DNA from: Nonomuraea maritima
GTDB taxonomy: Bacteria; Actinomycetota; Actinomycetes; Streptosporangiales; Streptosporangiaceae
Reading direction: 5' to 3'
DNA length: 64,000 bases
NCBI RefSeq assembly: GCF_900100395.1
Contig: NZ_FNFB01000017.1
Span: forward strand, 1 to 64,000
The position numbers and the translations under genes were made by a program. Shown piece after piece: positions 51,152 to 59,379 of the stretch. Positions within the stretch are counted from its first letter, which is position 1; each line of letters starts with the position of its first letter. Under the pieces are notes generated by a model. That model searched no databases, was not told where the DNA came from, and was given only the letters and a program-made list of their open reading frames with translations.

Positions 51152-52162
51152 ATGGCGGGTAAGCGGGCGACCATCAACGATGTGGCCTCGCTGGCGGGGG
51201 TATCGATCGCCACGGCGTCCAAGGCGCTCAACGGGCGGCACGACGTCAGGGCCGCGACGCGCGAGCGGGTGCTCGCCGCCGCGGCGCAGCTGTCCTTCCA
51301 GCCGAACGCCCTCGCGCGGGGGCTGCTGTCCGGGCGAACGCGCACGGTCGGGCTGCTCACCTCCGACAGCGTCGGCCGGTTCGGCATCCCCGTGCTGCTC
51401 GGGGCCGAGGACGCGTTCGGCGCCGGCGAGATGGCGGTGCTGCTCTGCGACGCGCGCGGCGACGCCATCAGGGAGCAGCACCACCTGCGGGCGCTGCTGT
51501 CCCGCCGGGTCGACGGGCTGATCGTGGTGGGCGAGAGCACCGACCCCCGCCCTTCCGTCAGCAAGGACCTGCCCATCCCCGTCGTGTACGCCCACGCCCC
51601 GTCGGACGACCCGTCCGACGTGTCGTTCGTGCCCGACGACGTGGGCGGGGCCCGGATGGCGGTCTCCCACCTGCTGGCGCTCGGCCGGCGGCGCATCGCC
51701 CACGTCACCGGGCCCGCCCACTGTAAGGCGGCCCGCGACCGCGCCGAGGGGTTGCGCCTGGCCCTGGCGGAGACCGGGACGGCCCAGGTCGGCGAGACTC
51801 TGTGGGGCGCGTGGTCGCAGCGGTGGGGGCGGCACGCGGCCGAGATGCTGCTGATGTCCGAGCCGTCGATCGACGCCGTCTTCTGCGGCAGCGACCAGAT
51901 CGCGGCCGGATTCCTCGAGGCCGCGCGCGAGCGCGGGCGCCGCGTGCCGGACGACATCGCGGTGGTCGGCTACGACAACTGGGAGATGCTGTCCACCGAG
52001 ACGCGACCGGCCCTGACCACGGTCGACATGAACCTGGAGCTCCTCGGCCGCACGGCCGCCCAGCACCTGTTCGCCGCCATCGACGGGCGGGCCACGCCGG
52101 GCATCCACAAGATGCCCGGCCACCTGATCATCCGCGACTCCACGTCACCCGCGTCCCTCTGA
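51152..52162 (+). CDS. LacI-family transcriptional regulator
   Basis: 336 residues. The N-terminal HTH and hinge are TINDVASLAGVSIATASKAL (residues 7-26) and QPNALARGLLSGRTRTVGLL. The periplasmic-binding-protein-like effector domain follows, with VDGLIVVGES, DDVGGARMAVSHLLALGRRR, AVFCGSDQIAAGFLEAARER and VVGYDNWEMLSTETRPALTT. Typical length. Effector probably a sugar or related small molecule; no sugar transport genes are adjacent. Confidence 0.93.
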   Translation: MAGKRATINDVASLAGVSIATASKALNGRHDVRAATRERVLAAAAQLSFQPNALARGLLSGRTRTVGLLTSDSVGRFGIPVLLGAEDAFGAGEMAVLLCDARGDAIREQHHLRALLSRRVDGLIVVGESTDPRPSVSKDLPIPVVYAHAPSDDPSDVSFVPDDVGGARMAVSHLLALGRRRIAHVTGPAHCKAARDRAEGLRLALAETGTAQVGETLWGAWSQRWGRHAAEMLLMSEPSIDAVFCGSDQIAAGFLEAARERGRRVPDDIAVVGYDNWEMLSTETRPALTTVDMNLELLGRTAAQHLFAAIDGRATPGIHKMPGHLIIRDSTSPASL

Positions 52163-52167
52163 CGCGC

Positions 52168-52437
52168 TCAGGTCACGTGCCAGGGTTTGGCTTCTGCGGT
52201 CTGCCTGGCGGCGTCAGCCACGCGGAGCGCGTACGTGGGGCGTGGTCTGCCCTCGACCTGGCCGAGGTAGGTGTGGCCGGTCAGGTGGCACCACGCGGGC
52301 AGGTCGACGGGCGCGGCGGGGTCGGTGGCGATCAGGTGAATCACGGCGCCTGGGCCGGCCTGGCGTACGTGGCCGCGCAGCTCGATGAGCAGCTGCACGC
52401 ACAGCTTGTCCCCGCCGTCCACCACCAGGTCCGCCAT
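52168..52437 (-). CDS. TusA-like sulfurtransferase-fold protein
   Basis: 89 residues from ATG 52437. It reads GGDKLCVQLLIELRGHVRQA (Cys12 at the position of the TusA active Cys, followed by the helix), then AVIHLIATDPAAPVDLPAWC and HLTGHTYLGQVEGRPRPTYA, the typical C-terminal half of the actinobacterial TusA/SirA-like family. The usual CPxP motif is reduced to C-V-Q. It may relay sulfur; the partner is unknown. The convergent LacI stop is only 5 bases away. Confidence 0.8.
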   Translation of the reverse strand: MADLVVDGGDKLCVQLLIELRGHVRQAGPGAVIHLIATDPAAPVDLPAWCHLTGHTYLGQVEGRPRPTYALRVADAARQTAEAKPWHVT

Positions 52438-52486
52438 ACCTCCAGCAAACCACCTCCCACCGCCACGAGCGCACCGGCTGGGTGAC

Positions 52487-52680
52487 GGCGGGCATCCTCT
52501 TGACGTGGGGGGACGCGGGAGACGACAGCGCTGCCGTGGCGGGCGCCTCTTGGCGCGGGGGTGTGACGCGCGGGAGGGAGCGCCTCGCATGGCGGGCGTC
52601 CGCGTAGCTCTGGGGTGCGGGATGCGGTCCGTGGCGGGCGTCCTGGCAGGTCAGGGGGCGTAACGCGGGGGATGGCGGGT
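52487..52680. repeat. Degenerate tandem repeat with GGCGGGC core
   Basis: The core GGCGGGC(A/G)(T/C)C recurs at 52487, 52538, 52591 and 52633, with a weaker copy near 52674, in a G-rich stretch of ~190 bases. The period varies between ~41 and 53 bases, so it is an old, decayed minisatellite. No coding signal. Confidence 0.5.
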
Positions 52681-52691
52681 AGGCGGGCCGC

Positions 52692-53009
52692 ATGGCCAAG
52701 GGTCTTGACACCGACATGCTGTGGAACCTGTTCCACCGTACGGTGAACATGAACTCCGCGGAGCTCCGCTCCCACCTGCTCGCCTCCGCCTCGCACGAGG
52801 ACGGCTTCACCTCCGACCCGGACCTCGGCATCCACGAGCTCGGACGGGGCGTGCTGCACGTCCTCGGCAAGCGCAGGGGCGACCTCACCAGGCACGACCT
52901 CCACGTCATGCGGCAGGTGGTCGAGTTCGTGGAGATCATGGGCGACCGTACGGACGACGCGTCGCGGCGCGAGCTGATGTCGGTCGGACACGACCCGTTG
53001 AGGGGGTGA
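52692..53009 (+). CDS. DUF3140-family protein
   Basis: 105 residues. It matches the DUF3140 plan: DMLWNLFHRTVNMNSAELRS at the N terminus, LGIHELGRGVLHVLGKRRGD in the middle and LTRHDLHVMRQVVEFVEIMG at the end. A small cytoplasmic helical protein of unknown function, common in actinobacteria. The next gene starts five bases after its stop. Confidence 0.85.
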   Translation: MAKGLDTDMLWNLFHRTVNMNSAELRSHLLASASHEDGFTSDPDLGIHELGRGVLHVLGKRRGDLTRHDLHVMRQVVEFVEIMGDRTDDASRRELMSVGHDPLRG

Positions 53010-53013
53010 TCGG

Positions 53014-53364
53014 ATGGTCGAGCCGCAGGCGTGGGTCGAGGGCTACCTCCGCGCGTGGAACTCCAACGACCCCGACGGCATCGCGGCCCTGTTCACCGAG
53101 GACGCCGTCTACTACACCGAGCCGTACAGCCTGCCCTGGCAGGGCCGCGCCGACATCGTCGCGCGGTGGCTCGATCGGAAGGACGCTCCTGGTGAGGCCA
53201 CGTTCGGCTGGCATCCGGTGTGCGTGACGGACGACCTGAGCGTCATCCACGGAATCACCGCTTATTCGGACAAAACGTACAGTAATCTCTGGTTGATACG
53301 GTTCGTCCCGGATGGGCGCTGCCGGGAATTCACCGAATGGTGGATGCGGCACGACACCAGGTGA
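53014..53364 (+). CDS. SnoaL/NTF2-like protein
   Basis: 116 residues. The NTF2-like cone fold is indicated by WVEGYLRAWNSNDPDGIAAL, FTEDAVYYTEPYSLPWQGRA, DIVARWLDRKD and VCVTDDLSVIHGITAYSD, ending in FTEWWMRHDTR. Members include small enzymes and ligand-binding proteins. It probably shares the operon of the DUF3140 gene. Confidence 0.85.
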   Translation: MVEPQAWVEGYLRAWNSNDPDGIAALFTEDAVYYTEPYSLPWQGRADIVARWLDRKDAPGEATFGWHPVCVTDDLSVIHGITAYSDKTYSNLWLIRFVPDGRCREFTEWWMRHDTR

Positions 53365-53399
53365 TGCAATGAGCCGAACATCCGACCCGAGGAGATCCA

Positions 53400-53612
53400 T
53401 TGAGAGACAACCTCGACCTCGCGACAAGTGCCCAGGAACTCGCGGACGCCGCGCCGGCGGGCTCGATCGACCACGCGGCCGCCTCGTCCTTGGCCATCAC
53501 GCTGGCGACCACGCGCGACATCGACGCCGCCAGGAAGACGCTCGACGGGGTGACCCCCGACGAGGTGCGCCGCGCCGCCGTGGCCCTCTTCGAACGCCTC
53601 GCCTCCGACTGA
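53400..53612 (+). CDS. Small hypothetical protein
   Basis: 70 residues from TTG 53400, with GAGGAG five bases upstream. Helical and Ala-rich (LATSAQELADAAPAGSIDHA; TPDEVRRAAVALFERLASD). No family recognised. It lies 35 bases after the NTF2-like gene and is likely co-transcribed. The good ribosome site and ordinary codon use support a real gene. Confidence 0.55.
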   Translation: MRDNLDLATSAQELADAAPAGSIDHAAASSLAITLATTRDIDAARKTLDGVTPDEVRRAAVALFERLASD

Positions 53613-53808
53613 CGTCCGGCCACGGGAGCGCCGCACGGGGGAAGCTCGGGAGGTACGCTCGGGACCCGGTGTTCTGGCGATCGGAAGGCTTCTGGAAAGC
53701 CGGTGCGAGCGGCGGGGACAGATTTGGCGTAACCGGCGGATCATGCTTCCGGATTCGTGGTCGATACGCCATGGTGGTCGCATTCCGCTCCGCGAGGCTA
53801 GGAGATCC

Positions 53809-54819
53809 GTGGTCATTCCCAGGACGATCGACAGAGGCAGCGATTTCGCCCGGCTCGCTCAGCGCATCTCGGACGCCGGTCTCCTCGACCGGCGTCCTGT
53901 CTATTACGCGGTACGGATCAGCCTCACCGCGCTCTTCTACCTCGGCTGCTGGGCGGCGTTCGTCTGGGTCGGCGACTCCTGGCTGCAACTGCTCGTGGCG
54001 GTCGGGCTGGCCGTGGCGTTCGGCCAGTTCGGGTTCATCGGGCACGACCTCGGACACCGGCAGGTGTTCAGGAGGCGGCGGCCCAGCGACGTGGCCGGTC
54101 TGATCATCGGCAATCTCGGCATCGGGCTCGGCTGGGGCTGGTGGACGCACAAGCACAACCGCCACCACGCCAACCCCAACCACGAGGACCACGACCCGGA
54201 CGTCTCCCCCGCCGTGATCGTCTGGTCGACGGATCAGGTCGCCCGCAGCACCGGCTTGCCGCGCTTTATTGCCAAATATCAGGCTTTCTGGTTCTTCCCG
54301 CTGCTCACCCTGGAGGCCTGGCACCTCCACATCGCCAGCTTCAAGGCCCTGCTCGACCCCTCGGCCAAGCGACGCACGCCGGAGCTCGCACTGCTCCTCG
54401 TGCACGCCGTCCTCTACTTCGGCCTCGTGTTCGCCGTGCTCCCGTGGGACAAGGCGCTGGTGTTCCTCCTCGTCCACCAGGGCCTGTTCGGCATCTACCT
54501 GGGCAGCACGTTCGCGCCCAACCACAAGGGCATGCCGGTGCTCACCAAGGACGACAAGCTCGACTTCCTCCGCAAGCAGGTGCTCACCTCACGCAACGTA
54601 CGCGGCGGCGTCCTCACGGACGTGGCGCTCGGCCAGCTCAACTACCAGATCGAGCACCACCTGTTCCCGAGCATGCCCGCCCCGAACCTGCGCCGGGCCC
54701 AGCCCATCGTGCAGCGCTACTGCGCGGAGATCGGCGTCGACTACCTGCAGACCGGCCTGATCGAGTCGTACGGCCAGGCGCTACGCCACCTGCACGAGGT
54801 CGGCGCCGCACTTCGCTGA
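53809..54819 (+). CDS. Membrane fatty acid desaturase (acyl-CoA/acyl-lipid)
   Basis: 336 residues from GTG 53809, with TAGGAG four bases upstream; the open frame extends further up without a ribosome site. Three His boxes bind the di-iron centre: HDLGHRQ (79-85), HKHNRHH (114-120) and QIEHHLF near the C terminus. Four membrane helices lie between them. It introduces a double bond into a fatty acyl chain with O2; the position cannot be predicted. Single gene; no ferredoxin gene nearby. Confidence 0.92.
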   Translation: MVIPRTIDRGSDFARLAQRISDAGLLDRRPVYYAVRISLTALFYLGCWAAFVWVGDSWLQLLVAVGLAVAFGQFGFIGHDLGHRQVFRRRRPSDVAGLIIGNLGIGLGWGWWTHKHNRHHANPNHEDHDPDVSPAVIVWSTDQVARSTGLPRFIAKYQAFWFFPLLTLEAWHLHIASFKALLDPSAKRRTPELALLLVHAVLYFGLVFAVLPWDKALVFLLVHQGLFGIYLGSTFAPNHKGMPVLTKDDKLDFLRKQVLTSRNVRGGVLTDVALGQLNYQIEHHLFPSMPAPNLRRAQPIVQRYCAEIGVDYLQTGLIESYGQALRHLHEVGAALR

Positions 54820-54893
54820 GAGGCGGGAGCGGCTCGGCGGCCACGACGCTGGGTTCATACGTCCACCGATATCAACGCATCAGCCAGCACATA

Positions 54894-55045
54894 TTGGACA
54901 TATAATCCCTGGTCCTCCTAGCGTTCGTCGGGTGACGGAGCGACGCGCGATCCGCAGCGGATCGACTTTGGAGGAACACATCGGGTACGCCGGGGCCGTG
55001 CCGGGGAGCACCGGGGTCGACCACTCGACGTCGACGACCTCGACC
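54894..55045 (+). other. Decayed copy of the ridA promoter and 5' end
   Basis: TTGGAC (54894-54899), 19 bases, TAGCGT (54919-54924), seven bases, GTG 54932: the same layout as the ridA promoter and start at 56785-56822. The following 114 bases translate as MTERRAIRSGSTLEEHIGYA then a shortened, degraded RidA segment (STGVDHSTSTTSTM), against MTERRAIVSGSTFEEQIGYA in RidA. The frame continues without a stop into the GNAT gene at 55046. Confidence 0.8.
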
Positions 55046-55807
55046 ATGATCAGGGAACTCCACGCGTACGAGGAGTTCGAGCAGGTGGACGAGCTGTTCG
55101 GGCGGATCTGGGGGTTCGAGCCGGACAGCCGGCCGATCACCGCCGGCCTGATGCGGGCGCTGACCCACGCGGGCAACTACGTCTCCGGCGCCTTCCACGG
55201 CGACCGGATGGTCGGGGCGTCGGTGGGCTTCTTCGGGCAGGACTCGACCCTGCACTCGCAGAACACGGGCGTGGCAGGGGGCCGGGGCATCGGCTTCGAG
55301 CTGAAGCGGCACCAGCGGCTGTGGGCGCTCGACCACGGGATCTCCCGGATCACCTGGACCTACGACCCGCTGGTCCGCCGCAACGCGCACTTCAACCTGA
55401 CCAAGCTGGGCGCGCTGCCGGTGGAGTACCTGCCGGACTTCTACGGCGTGATGGCCGACGCCATCAACCACGGCGACGAGTCCGACCGGGTCCTGGCCGC
55501 GTGGCCGCTGACCGATCCCCGGGTCGAGGCGGCCGGACGGGGGGTGCCGTACCTGCCGCCGGTGCCCGAGGACGCCGTGGTGGGGCTGGCCGACGACGGC
55601 GACCGCCCGGTCGAGGGCCGTACCGACGGGCGCGTGGTGCTGGTCGCCGTCCCCGAGGACATCGAGCGGCTGCGCGGGGAGGACGCCGGCGCCGCCAAGG
55701 CGTGGCGGCATGCCGTGCGCGACGTACTGGGCGGCCTCATGGGGGAGGGCGCCACGGTGACCGGCTTCCATCGCAAGACGTACTACGTGGTCGAGAGGAA
55801 CACGTGA
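55046..55807 (+). CDS. GNAT-superfamily acetyltransferase (COG3375-like)
   Basis: 253 residues from ATG 55046, where family similarity begins (IRELHAYEEFEQVDELFGRI; WGFEPDSRPITAGLMRALTH; AGNYVSGAFHGDRMVGASVG; HQRLWALDHGISRITWTYDP; NAHFNLTKLGALPVEYLPDF). No ribosome site precedes ATG 55046. The transcript probably starts at or near GTG 54932, giving a RidA-derived 38-residue extension; which start is used is open. It is a predicted acetyltransferase of unknown substrate. Its stop is ~50 bases from the convergent LysR gene. Confidence 0.82.
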   Translation: MIRELHAYEEFEQVDELFGRIWGFEPDSRPITAGLMRALTHAGNYVSGAFHGDRMVGASVGFFGQDSTLHSQNTGVAGGRGIGFELKRHQRLWALDHGISRITWTYDPLVRRNAHFNLTKLGALPVEYLPDFYGVMADAINHGDESDRVLAAWPLTDPRVEAAGRGVPYLPPVPEDAVVGLADDGDRPVEGRTDGRVVLVAVPEDIERLRGEDAGAAKAWRHAVRDVLGGLMGEGATVTGFHRKTYYVVERNT

Positions 55808-55855
55808 GGATCAGGATCGCGATGCCGCCGGTCGCGTCGTGCGGAGAGGGCGGCT

Positions 55856-56749
55856 TCAGGGTTGGTTGCGAGCGGCCTCCACGAACCGGCTGACCAGAGG
55901 GTTCTGGTCGTCGCGACGCCAGGTCACGGCGACGGTGGTGCGTGCGCTGTTCGGGCTGATCCGCCGGTACGCGACACCGTTGAGGCGGATCCGGCGGACG
56001 CTCGCCGGAGCGAGTGAGACTCCCAGTCCTGCCTCGACGAGCGCGCAGACCGTCTGCCATTCGATGGCCTGCTGGCCCGTACGGGGCTCGAATCCCGCAC
56101 TGCGGCACAGATCGATGATCCGGTCGTGGAACTTCGGTCCGGCACTGCGGGGCAGCAGCACGAACCGTTCGTGCGCGAGTGCTTCGATCGGCAGGACGCG
56201 CCGGGCCGCGAGGGGGTGGGCGGCCGGCAGGACCGCGATGAACTCCTCGGACAGGATCGTCTCACTCGCCAGACCGGGCTCGTCCGGCGGCTCGCGCAGC
56301 AGCCCGACGTCGATCACCTGCTCGCGCAGAGCGGTCACCTGCGGCGCTGTGGTCATCTCCCGGATCTCCATCTCCACCTGGGGAAACTGATCGCGGTAGG
56401 CGCGCAGCATGCCCGGCAGCACGGTCAGCGCGAGGGAGGCGGCGAAGCCGATCCGGATACGACCGGCCTCGCCGCTGCCGGCGCGGCGGGCCGTGTCCAG
56501 GCCGACGGCGACCTCGTGAAGTGCGCGCCGTGCGGCGGGCAGGAGTTGGTGTCCTGCCGCGGTGAGGGCGACCGGGCCGGGTCCTCGGGTGAACAGCGGG
56601 TGCCCGACCTTCGCTTCCAGTCGGCGGATCTGCTGGCTGAGTGGCGGTTGCGCGATGCCGAGCCGCTCGGCCGCGCGTCCGAAGTGGAGTTCCTCGGCGA
56701 GGACCGCGAAGGCGTGCAGCTGCTGGAGCCTGAGCTCGGGACGGTCCAT
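55856..56749 (-). CDS. LysR-family transcriptional regulator
   Basis: 297 residues from ATG 56749. N-terminal HTH: LRLQQLHAFAVLAEELHFGR followed by AAERLGIAQPPLSQQIRRLE. The effector domain begins RIRIGFAASLALTVLPGMLR, with REQVIDVGLLREPPDEPGLA and IEWQTVCALVEAGLGVSLAP, of the kind near aromatic-catabolism regulators. Divergent from ridA with a 72-base gap; it probably regulates ridA, and perhaps the GNAT gene through the captured promoter copy. Confidence 0.93.
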   Translation of the reverse strand: MDRPELRLQQLHAFAVLAEELHFGRAAERLGIAQPPLSQQIRRLEAKVGHPLFTRGPGPVALTAAGHQLLPAARRALHEVAVGLDTARRAGSGEAGRIRIGFAASLALTVLPGMLRAYRDQFPQVEMEIREMTTAPQVTALREQVIDVGLLREPPDEPGLASETILSEEFIAVLPAAHPLAARRVLPIEALAHERFVLLPRSAGPKFHDRIIDLCRSAGFEPRTGQQAIEWQTVCALVEAGLGVSLAPASVRRIRLNGVAYRRISPNSARTTVAVTWRRDDQNPLVSRFVEAARNQP

Positions 56750-56821
56750 ACCTTTAGAGATATCAGATGGGGCTGTGCGGAGTATTGGACATATCGCTGC
56801 TGTTTGCCTACCTTTCGCCAC
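56750..56821 (+). promoter_or_regulatory. LysR/ridA intergenic region with a leaderless-type ridA promoter
   Basis: TTGGAC (56785-56790), 18 bases, TACCTT (56809-56814), then seven bases to ATG 56822. With transcription starting about seven bases after the -10 element, the mRNA would begin at the ATG, and indeed no ribosome site is present. GATAT (56758) and ATATC (56791) form a spaced dyad that could be part of the LysR site. Confidence 0.6.
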
Positions 56822-57220
56822 ATGACGGAACGACGCGCGATCGTGAGTGGATCCACCTTCGAAGAGCAGATCGGCTATGCGCGGGCGGTGATCGACGGCG
56901 ACTGGGTGCACGTGTCGGGGACCACCGGGTTCGACTACACGACCATGACGATCTCCGCCGACGTGGTCGAGCAGGCCGAACAGGCCCTGCGCAACGTCGC
57001 GTCGGCGCTGGCCGAAGCGGGCTGCTCGTTCGGCGACGTCGTCCGGGTCAGATACCTGCTACCCGACCGTGCGGACTTCGAGCCGTGCTGGCCGACTCTG
57101 CGCCGCTACTTCGGCGACATCCGCCCGGCCGCGACGATGCTCGTGTGCGGCCTGTCCGATGCCCGGATGAAGTTCGAGATCGAAGTGTACGCACGACGGC
57201 CCGGGGGCCACGCCGGTTGA
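56822..57220 (+). CDS. RidA/YjgF/UK114-family protein
   Basis: 132 residues. GSTFEEQIGYARAVIDGDWV then HVSGTTGFDYTTM, ADVVEQAEQALRNVASALAE, VRVRYLLPDRADFEPCWPTL and PAATMLVCGLSDARMKFEIE cover the whole RidA fold, with Arg in VRVRYL and Glu in FEIEVYA, the usual pocket residues. It deaminates reactive enamines/imines or is one of the uncharacterised subfamilies (the T-G-F-D-Y segment is common in the latter). Its 5' end has been copied upstream of the GNAT gene. Confidence 0.92.
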   Translation: MTERRAIVSGSTFEEQIGYARAVIDGDWVHVSGTTGFDYTTMTISADVVEQAEQALRNVASALAEAGCSFGDVVRVRYLLPDRADFEPCWPTLRRYFGDIRPAATMLVCGLSDARMKFEIEVYARRPGGHAG

Positions 57221-57262
57221 CGACCGGCAGCGGCAGCACCCCGAAGAGCTTCACCGAGGCCC

Positions 57263-57496
57263 TCAGCGGGCGCCCTCGCGTCCCGACTCCTCCTCCAGGC
57301 GCCGGATGAGGCCGTCGCGGCGGCGTTCGAGTTCGGCGATCAGCTCGACCTGCTCGTCCGCCTGGCTGATGATGGCCGAGATCTCCACCTGGTCGGTCGC
57401 ACCCATGTCGCCGATCTGGGCGCGCACCTCCCGGTTCTCGGCTCGCAACCGGTCGAGGTCCGCTTCGACCTGCCGGAGTTCGTCCTTTGTGCTCAT
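57263..57496 (-). CDS. Small coiled-coil protein
   Basis: 77 residues. Nearly the whole chain is heptad-like (DELRQVEADLDRLRAENREV; ADEQVELIAELERRRDGLIR), broken at IGDMGATDQVEISA. Highly charged, cytoplasmic, no known family. Starts at ATG 57496. It converges on ridA and lies ~85 bases upstream of the convergent terminus region of the nucleotidase gene. Confidence 0.65.
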   Translation of the reverse strand: MSTKDELRQVEADLDRLRAENREVRAQIGDMGATDQVEISAIISQADEQVELIAELERRRDGLIRRLEEESGREGAR

Positions 57497-57580
57497 CCGA
57501 AACCTCTACCCAGATATGTCGCGGGGATTACCCGGGTGCGACATCCCGCCACCGGGCACGGCCCGGTGGCGGGGAGCCCG

Positions 57581-59335
57581 TCAGAACAGCGGGGCGCCGT
57601 CGCGGGTGAGCCTCCAGTTGGCGACCGCGAAGTCCGCCGGGTCGATGGTGCCCTGCGCGGTGGCGTACTCGATCAGGGCCTGGCGGATCTCCACCTGCGC
57701 GTTGTAGACCACCTCGGCCCCGGTGACGTGGGGGAAGCCGCCGCCGCCCGACTGGCGGTAGTTGTTGATCGCGACGATGAACTCCTGGTCGGCGGTGACC
57801 GGCTGTCCCTGGTAGGTCAGGTTCGCGATGCGCTGACCCACCGGCTTGGCCACGTCGACGTCGTACGACACGCCGGAGAGCTGGTCGTAGTTGTAGTCGG
57901 GAGTGCCGCCCGCGTTCGTCAGGCCGGCGAGGTCCACCGGGGCGCCGGGGGCGAGCTGGTTGAAGTACTTGGCGGAGTACTCCAGGTAGTCCTTGATCTG
58001 GGCGCCGTTCAGCTTGATCGCCAGCAGCGTGTTGTCGTAGACGTACAGACCGGCGACGTCGCGCACCCGGATGTCGCCGGCGGGGAAGACGGCGCTCCGG
58101 CTGAACGGCGCGGCGATCGACAGCACCGGCAGCGTGTTGTCCGGCAGCGCCTGCTTGACCGTCTCCTCCTGCACCTTCTGGATGTAGTCGAGGATCGGCG
58201 TGTCCTTGTACGGCGACTCGGCCGCCGACAGCTGCTCGGCCGACTTGGCCACGACCTCGTTGACGTAGCCGACGGTGGTGTCGTGCTGCGGCTTGAGCAG
58301 CTTGACGATCTTCGGGTCCTCCGGGACCGCGTTCGTGGCGAGCGTCGTGGACGACTTGCCGGTCACCACCCACTTGCCGCGCTGCTTGGCGAGCTGGAAG
58401 TCGAGCGTCGACAGGCGGTTGCCCCACCGTCCCGGCTCGCTCAGCAGCACCTGCTGACCGGTGACCTTGTTGGTGACGAACCGCTGCGGCACGTCGTTGT
58501 GCGCGTGGCCGAACAGCACCGCGTCGATGCCCGGCACCTGCTCGGCGACCATCGCGGAGGCGTTCTCGACCGGCAGCTCGTCGCCGTAGGACGACATGCC
58601 GTCGTCGCCCGCGTGCGCGGTGACGACGACCACGTCCGCGCCCGCGCGGCGGATCTCCGGCACCCACTTCCTCGCCGACTCGACCAGGTCGGTGAAGCGG
58701 AGCCTGCCCTCGACGTTCGCCTTGTCCCAGATGGCCACGCCCGGGTTGGTGAGACCGAGCACGCCCACCTTGATCGGCTTCTCGCCCTTCACCTTCATGG
58801 TCTTGATCACGTACGGCTGGTACGCGGGCTTGCCCGTCGCCGCGTCGACGGCGTTAGCGCCCAGCACCGGGGCGCGCATCTGCTTGACCCAGGTGGCCAG
58901 CAGCGGCAGACCGTAGTTGAACTCGTGGTTGCCCAGGGTCACGGCGTCGTACCCGATGGCGTTCATGGCCTTGGCCATCGGGTGGGTCTCACCGGTCTCG
59001 GTGATCGGCTCGACCTTGGCGTAGTAGTACGCCAGCGGCGTGCCCTGGATGGTGTCGCCCGAGTCGAACAGCAGTGTGTGGTCCGCTCCGCGCTCGGCCC
59101 GGATCTTGTTGACCAGCGAGGAGACCTTGGCCAGGCCGACGGCGTTGCCCTGCGCGTCGGAGTAGGCGGCGTCCTTGAAGTAGTCCCAGTTGAGAACGTT
59201 GCTGTGGAGGTCGGACGTGCCCATCACCGTGATGGTGACCGTCTTCGCGGGCGGGCCGGCGTACGCGGGCGGCGCCACGAGGGCCAGTCCGCTCAGCGCG
59301 GCCGCCCCGGCCAGGGCGAGCTTCTTCGTCTGCAT
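57581..59335 (-). CDS. Secreted bifunctional 5'-nucleotidase / 2',3'-cyclic phosphodiesterase
   Basis: 584 residues from ATG 59335. Sec signal peptide (KKLALAGAAALSGLALVAPP, cleavage after AYA). The calcineurin-type metallophosphatase domain has the metal ligands in MGTSDLHSNVLNWDYF, LLFDSGDTIQGTPLAYYY, VTLGNHEFNYG, VVTAHAGDDG and VLFGHAHNDVPQ. The 5'-nucleotidase C-terminal domain follows (SIAAPFSRSAVFPAGDIRVR; LAIKLNGAQIKDYLEYSAKY; INNYRQSGGGGFP). It scavenges phosphate or nucleosides from extracellular nucleotides. No LPxTG or lipobox, so it is released or loosely wall-bound. Confidence 0.95.
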   Translation of the reverse strand: MQTKKLALAGAAALSGLALVAPPAYAGPPAKTVTITVMGTSDLHSNVLNWDYFKDAAYSDAQGNAVGLAKVSSLVNKIRAERGADHTLLFDSGDTIQGTPLAYYYAKVEPITETGETHPMAKAMNAIGYDAVTLGNHEFNYGLPLLATWVKQMRAPVLGANAVDAATGKPAYQPYVIKTMKVKGEKPIKVGVLGLTNPGVAIWDKANVEGRLRFTDLVESARKWVPEIRRAGADVVVVTAHAGDDGMSSYGDELPVENASAMVAEQVPGIDAVLFGHAHNDVPQRFVTNKVTGQQVLLSEPGRWGNRLSTLDFQLAKQRGKWVVTGKSSTTLATNAVPEDPKIVKLLKPQHDTTVGYVNEVVAKSAEQLSAAESPYKDTPILDYIQKVQEETVKQALPDNTLPVLSIAAPFSRSAVFPAGDIRVRDVAGLYVYDNTLLAIKLNGAQIKDYLEYSAKYFNQLAPGAPVDLAGLTNAGGTPDYNYDQLSGVSYDVDVAKPVGQRIANLTYQGQPVTADQEFIVAINNYRQSGGGGFPHVTGAEVVYNAQVEIRQALIEYATAQGTIDPADFAVANWRLTRDGAPLF

Positions 59336-59379
59336 GGTGTTGGAGGCTAACGACCGCGCATCAACCAATGGTCACGCTG

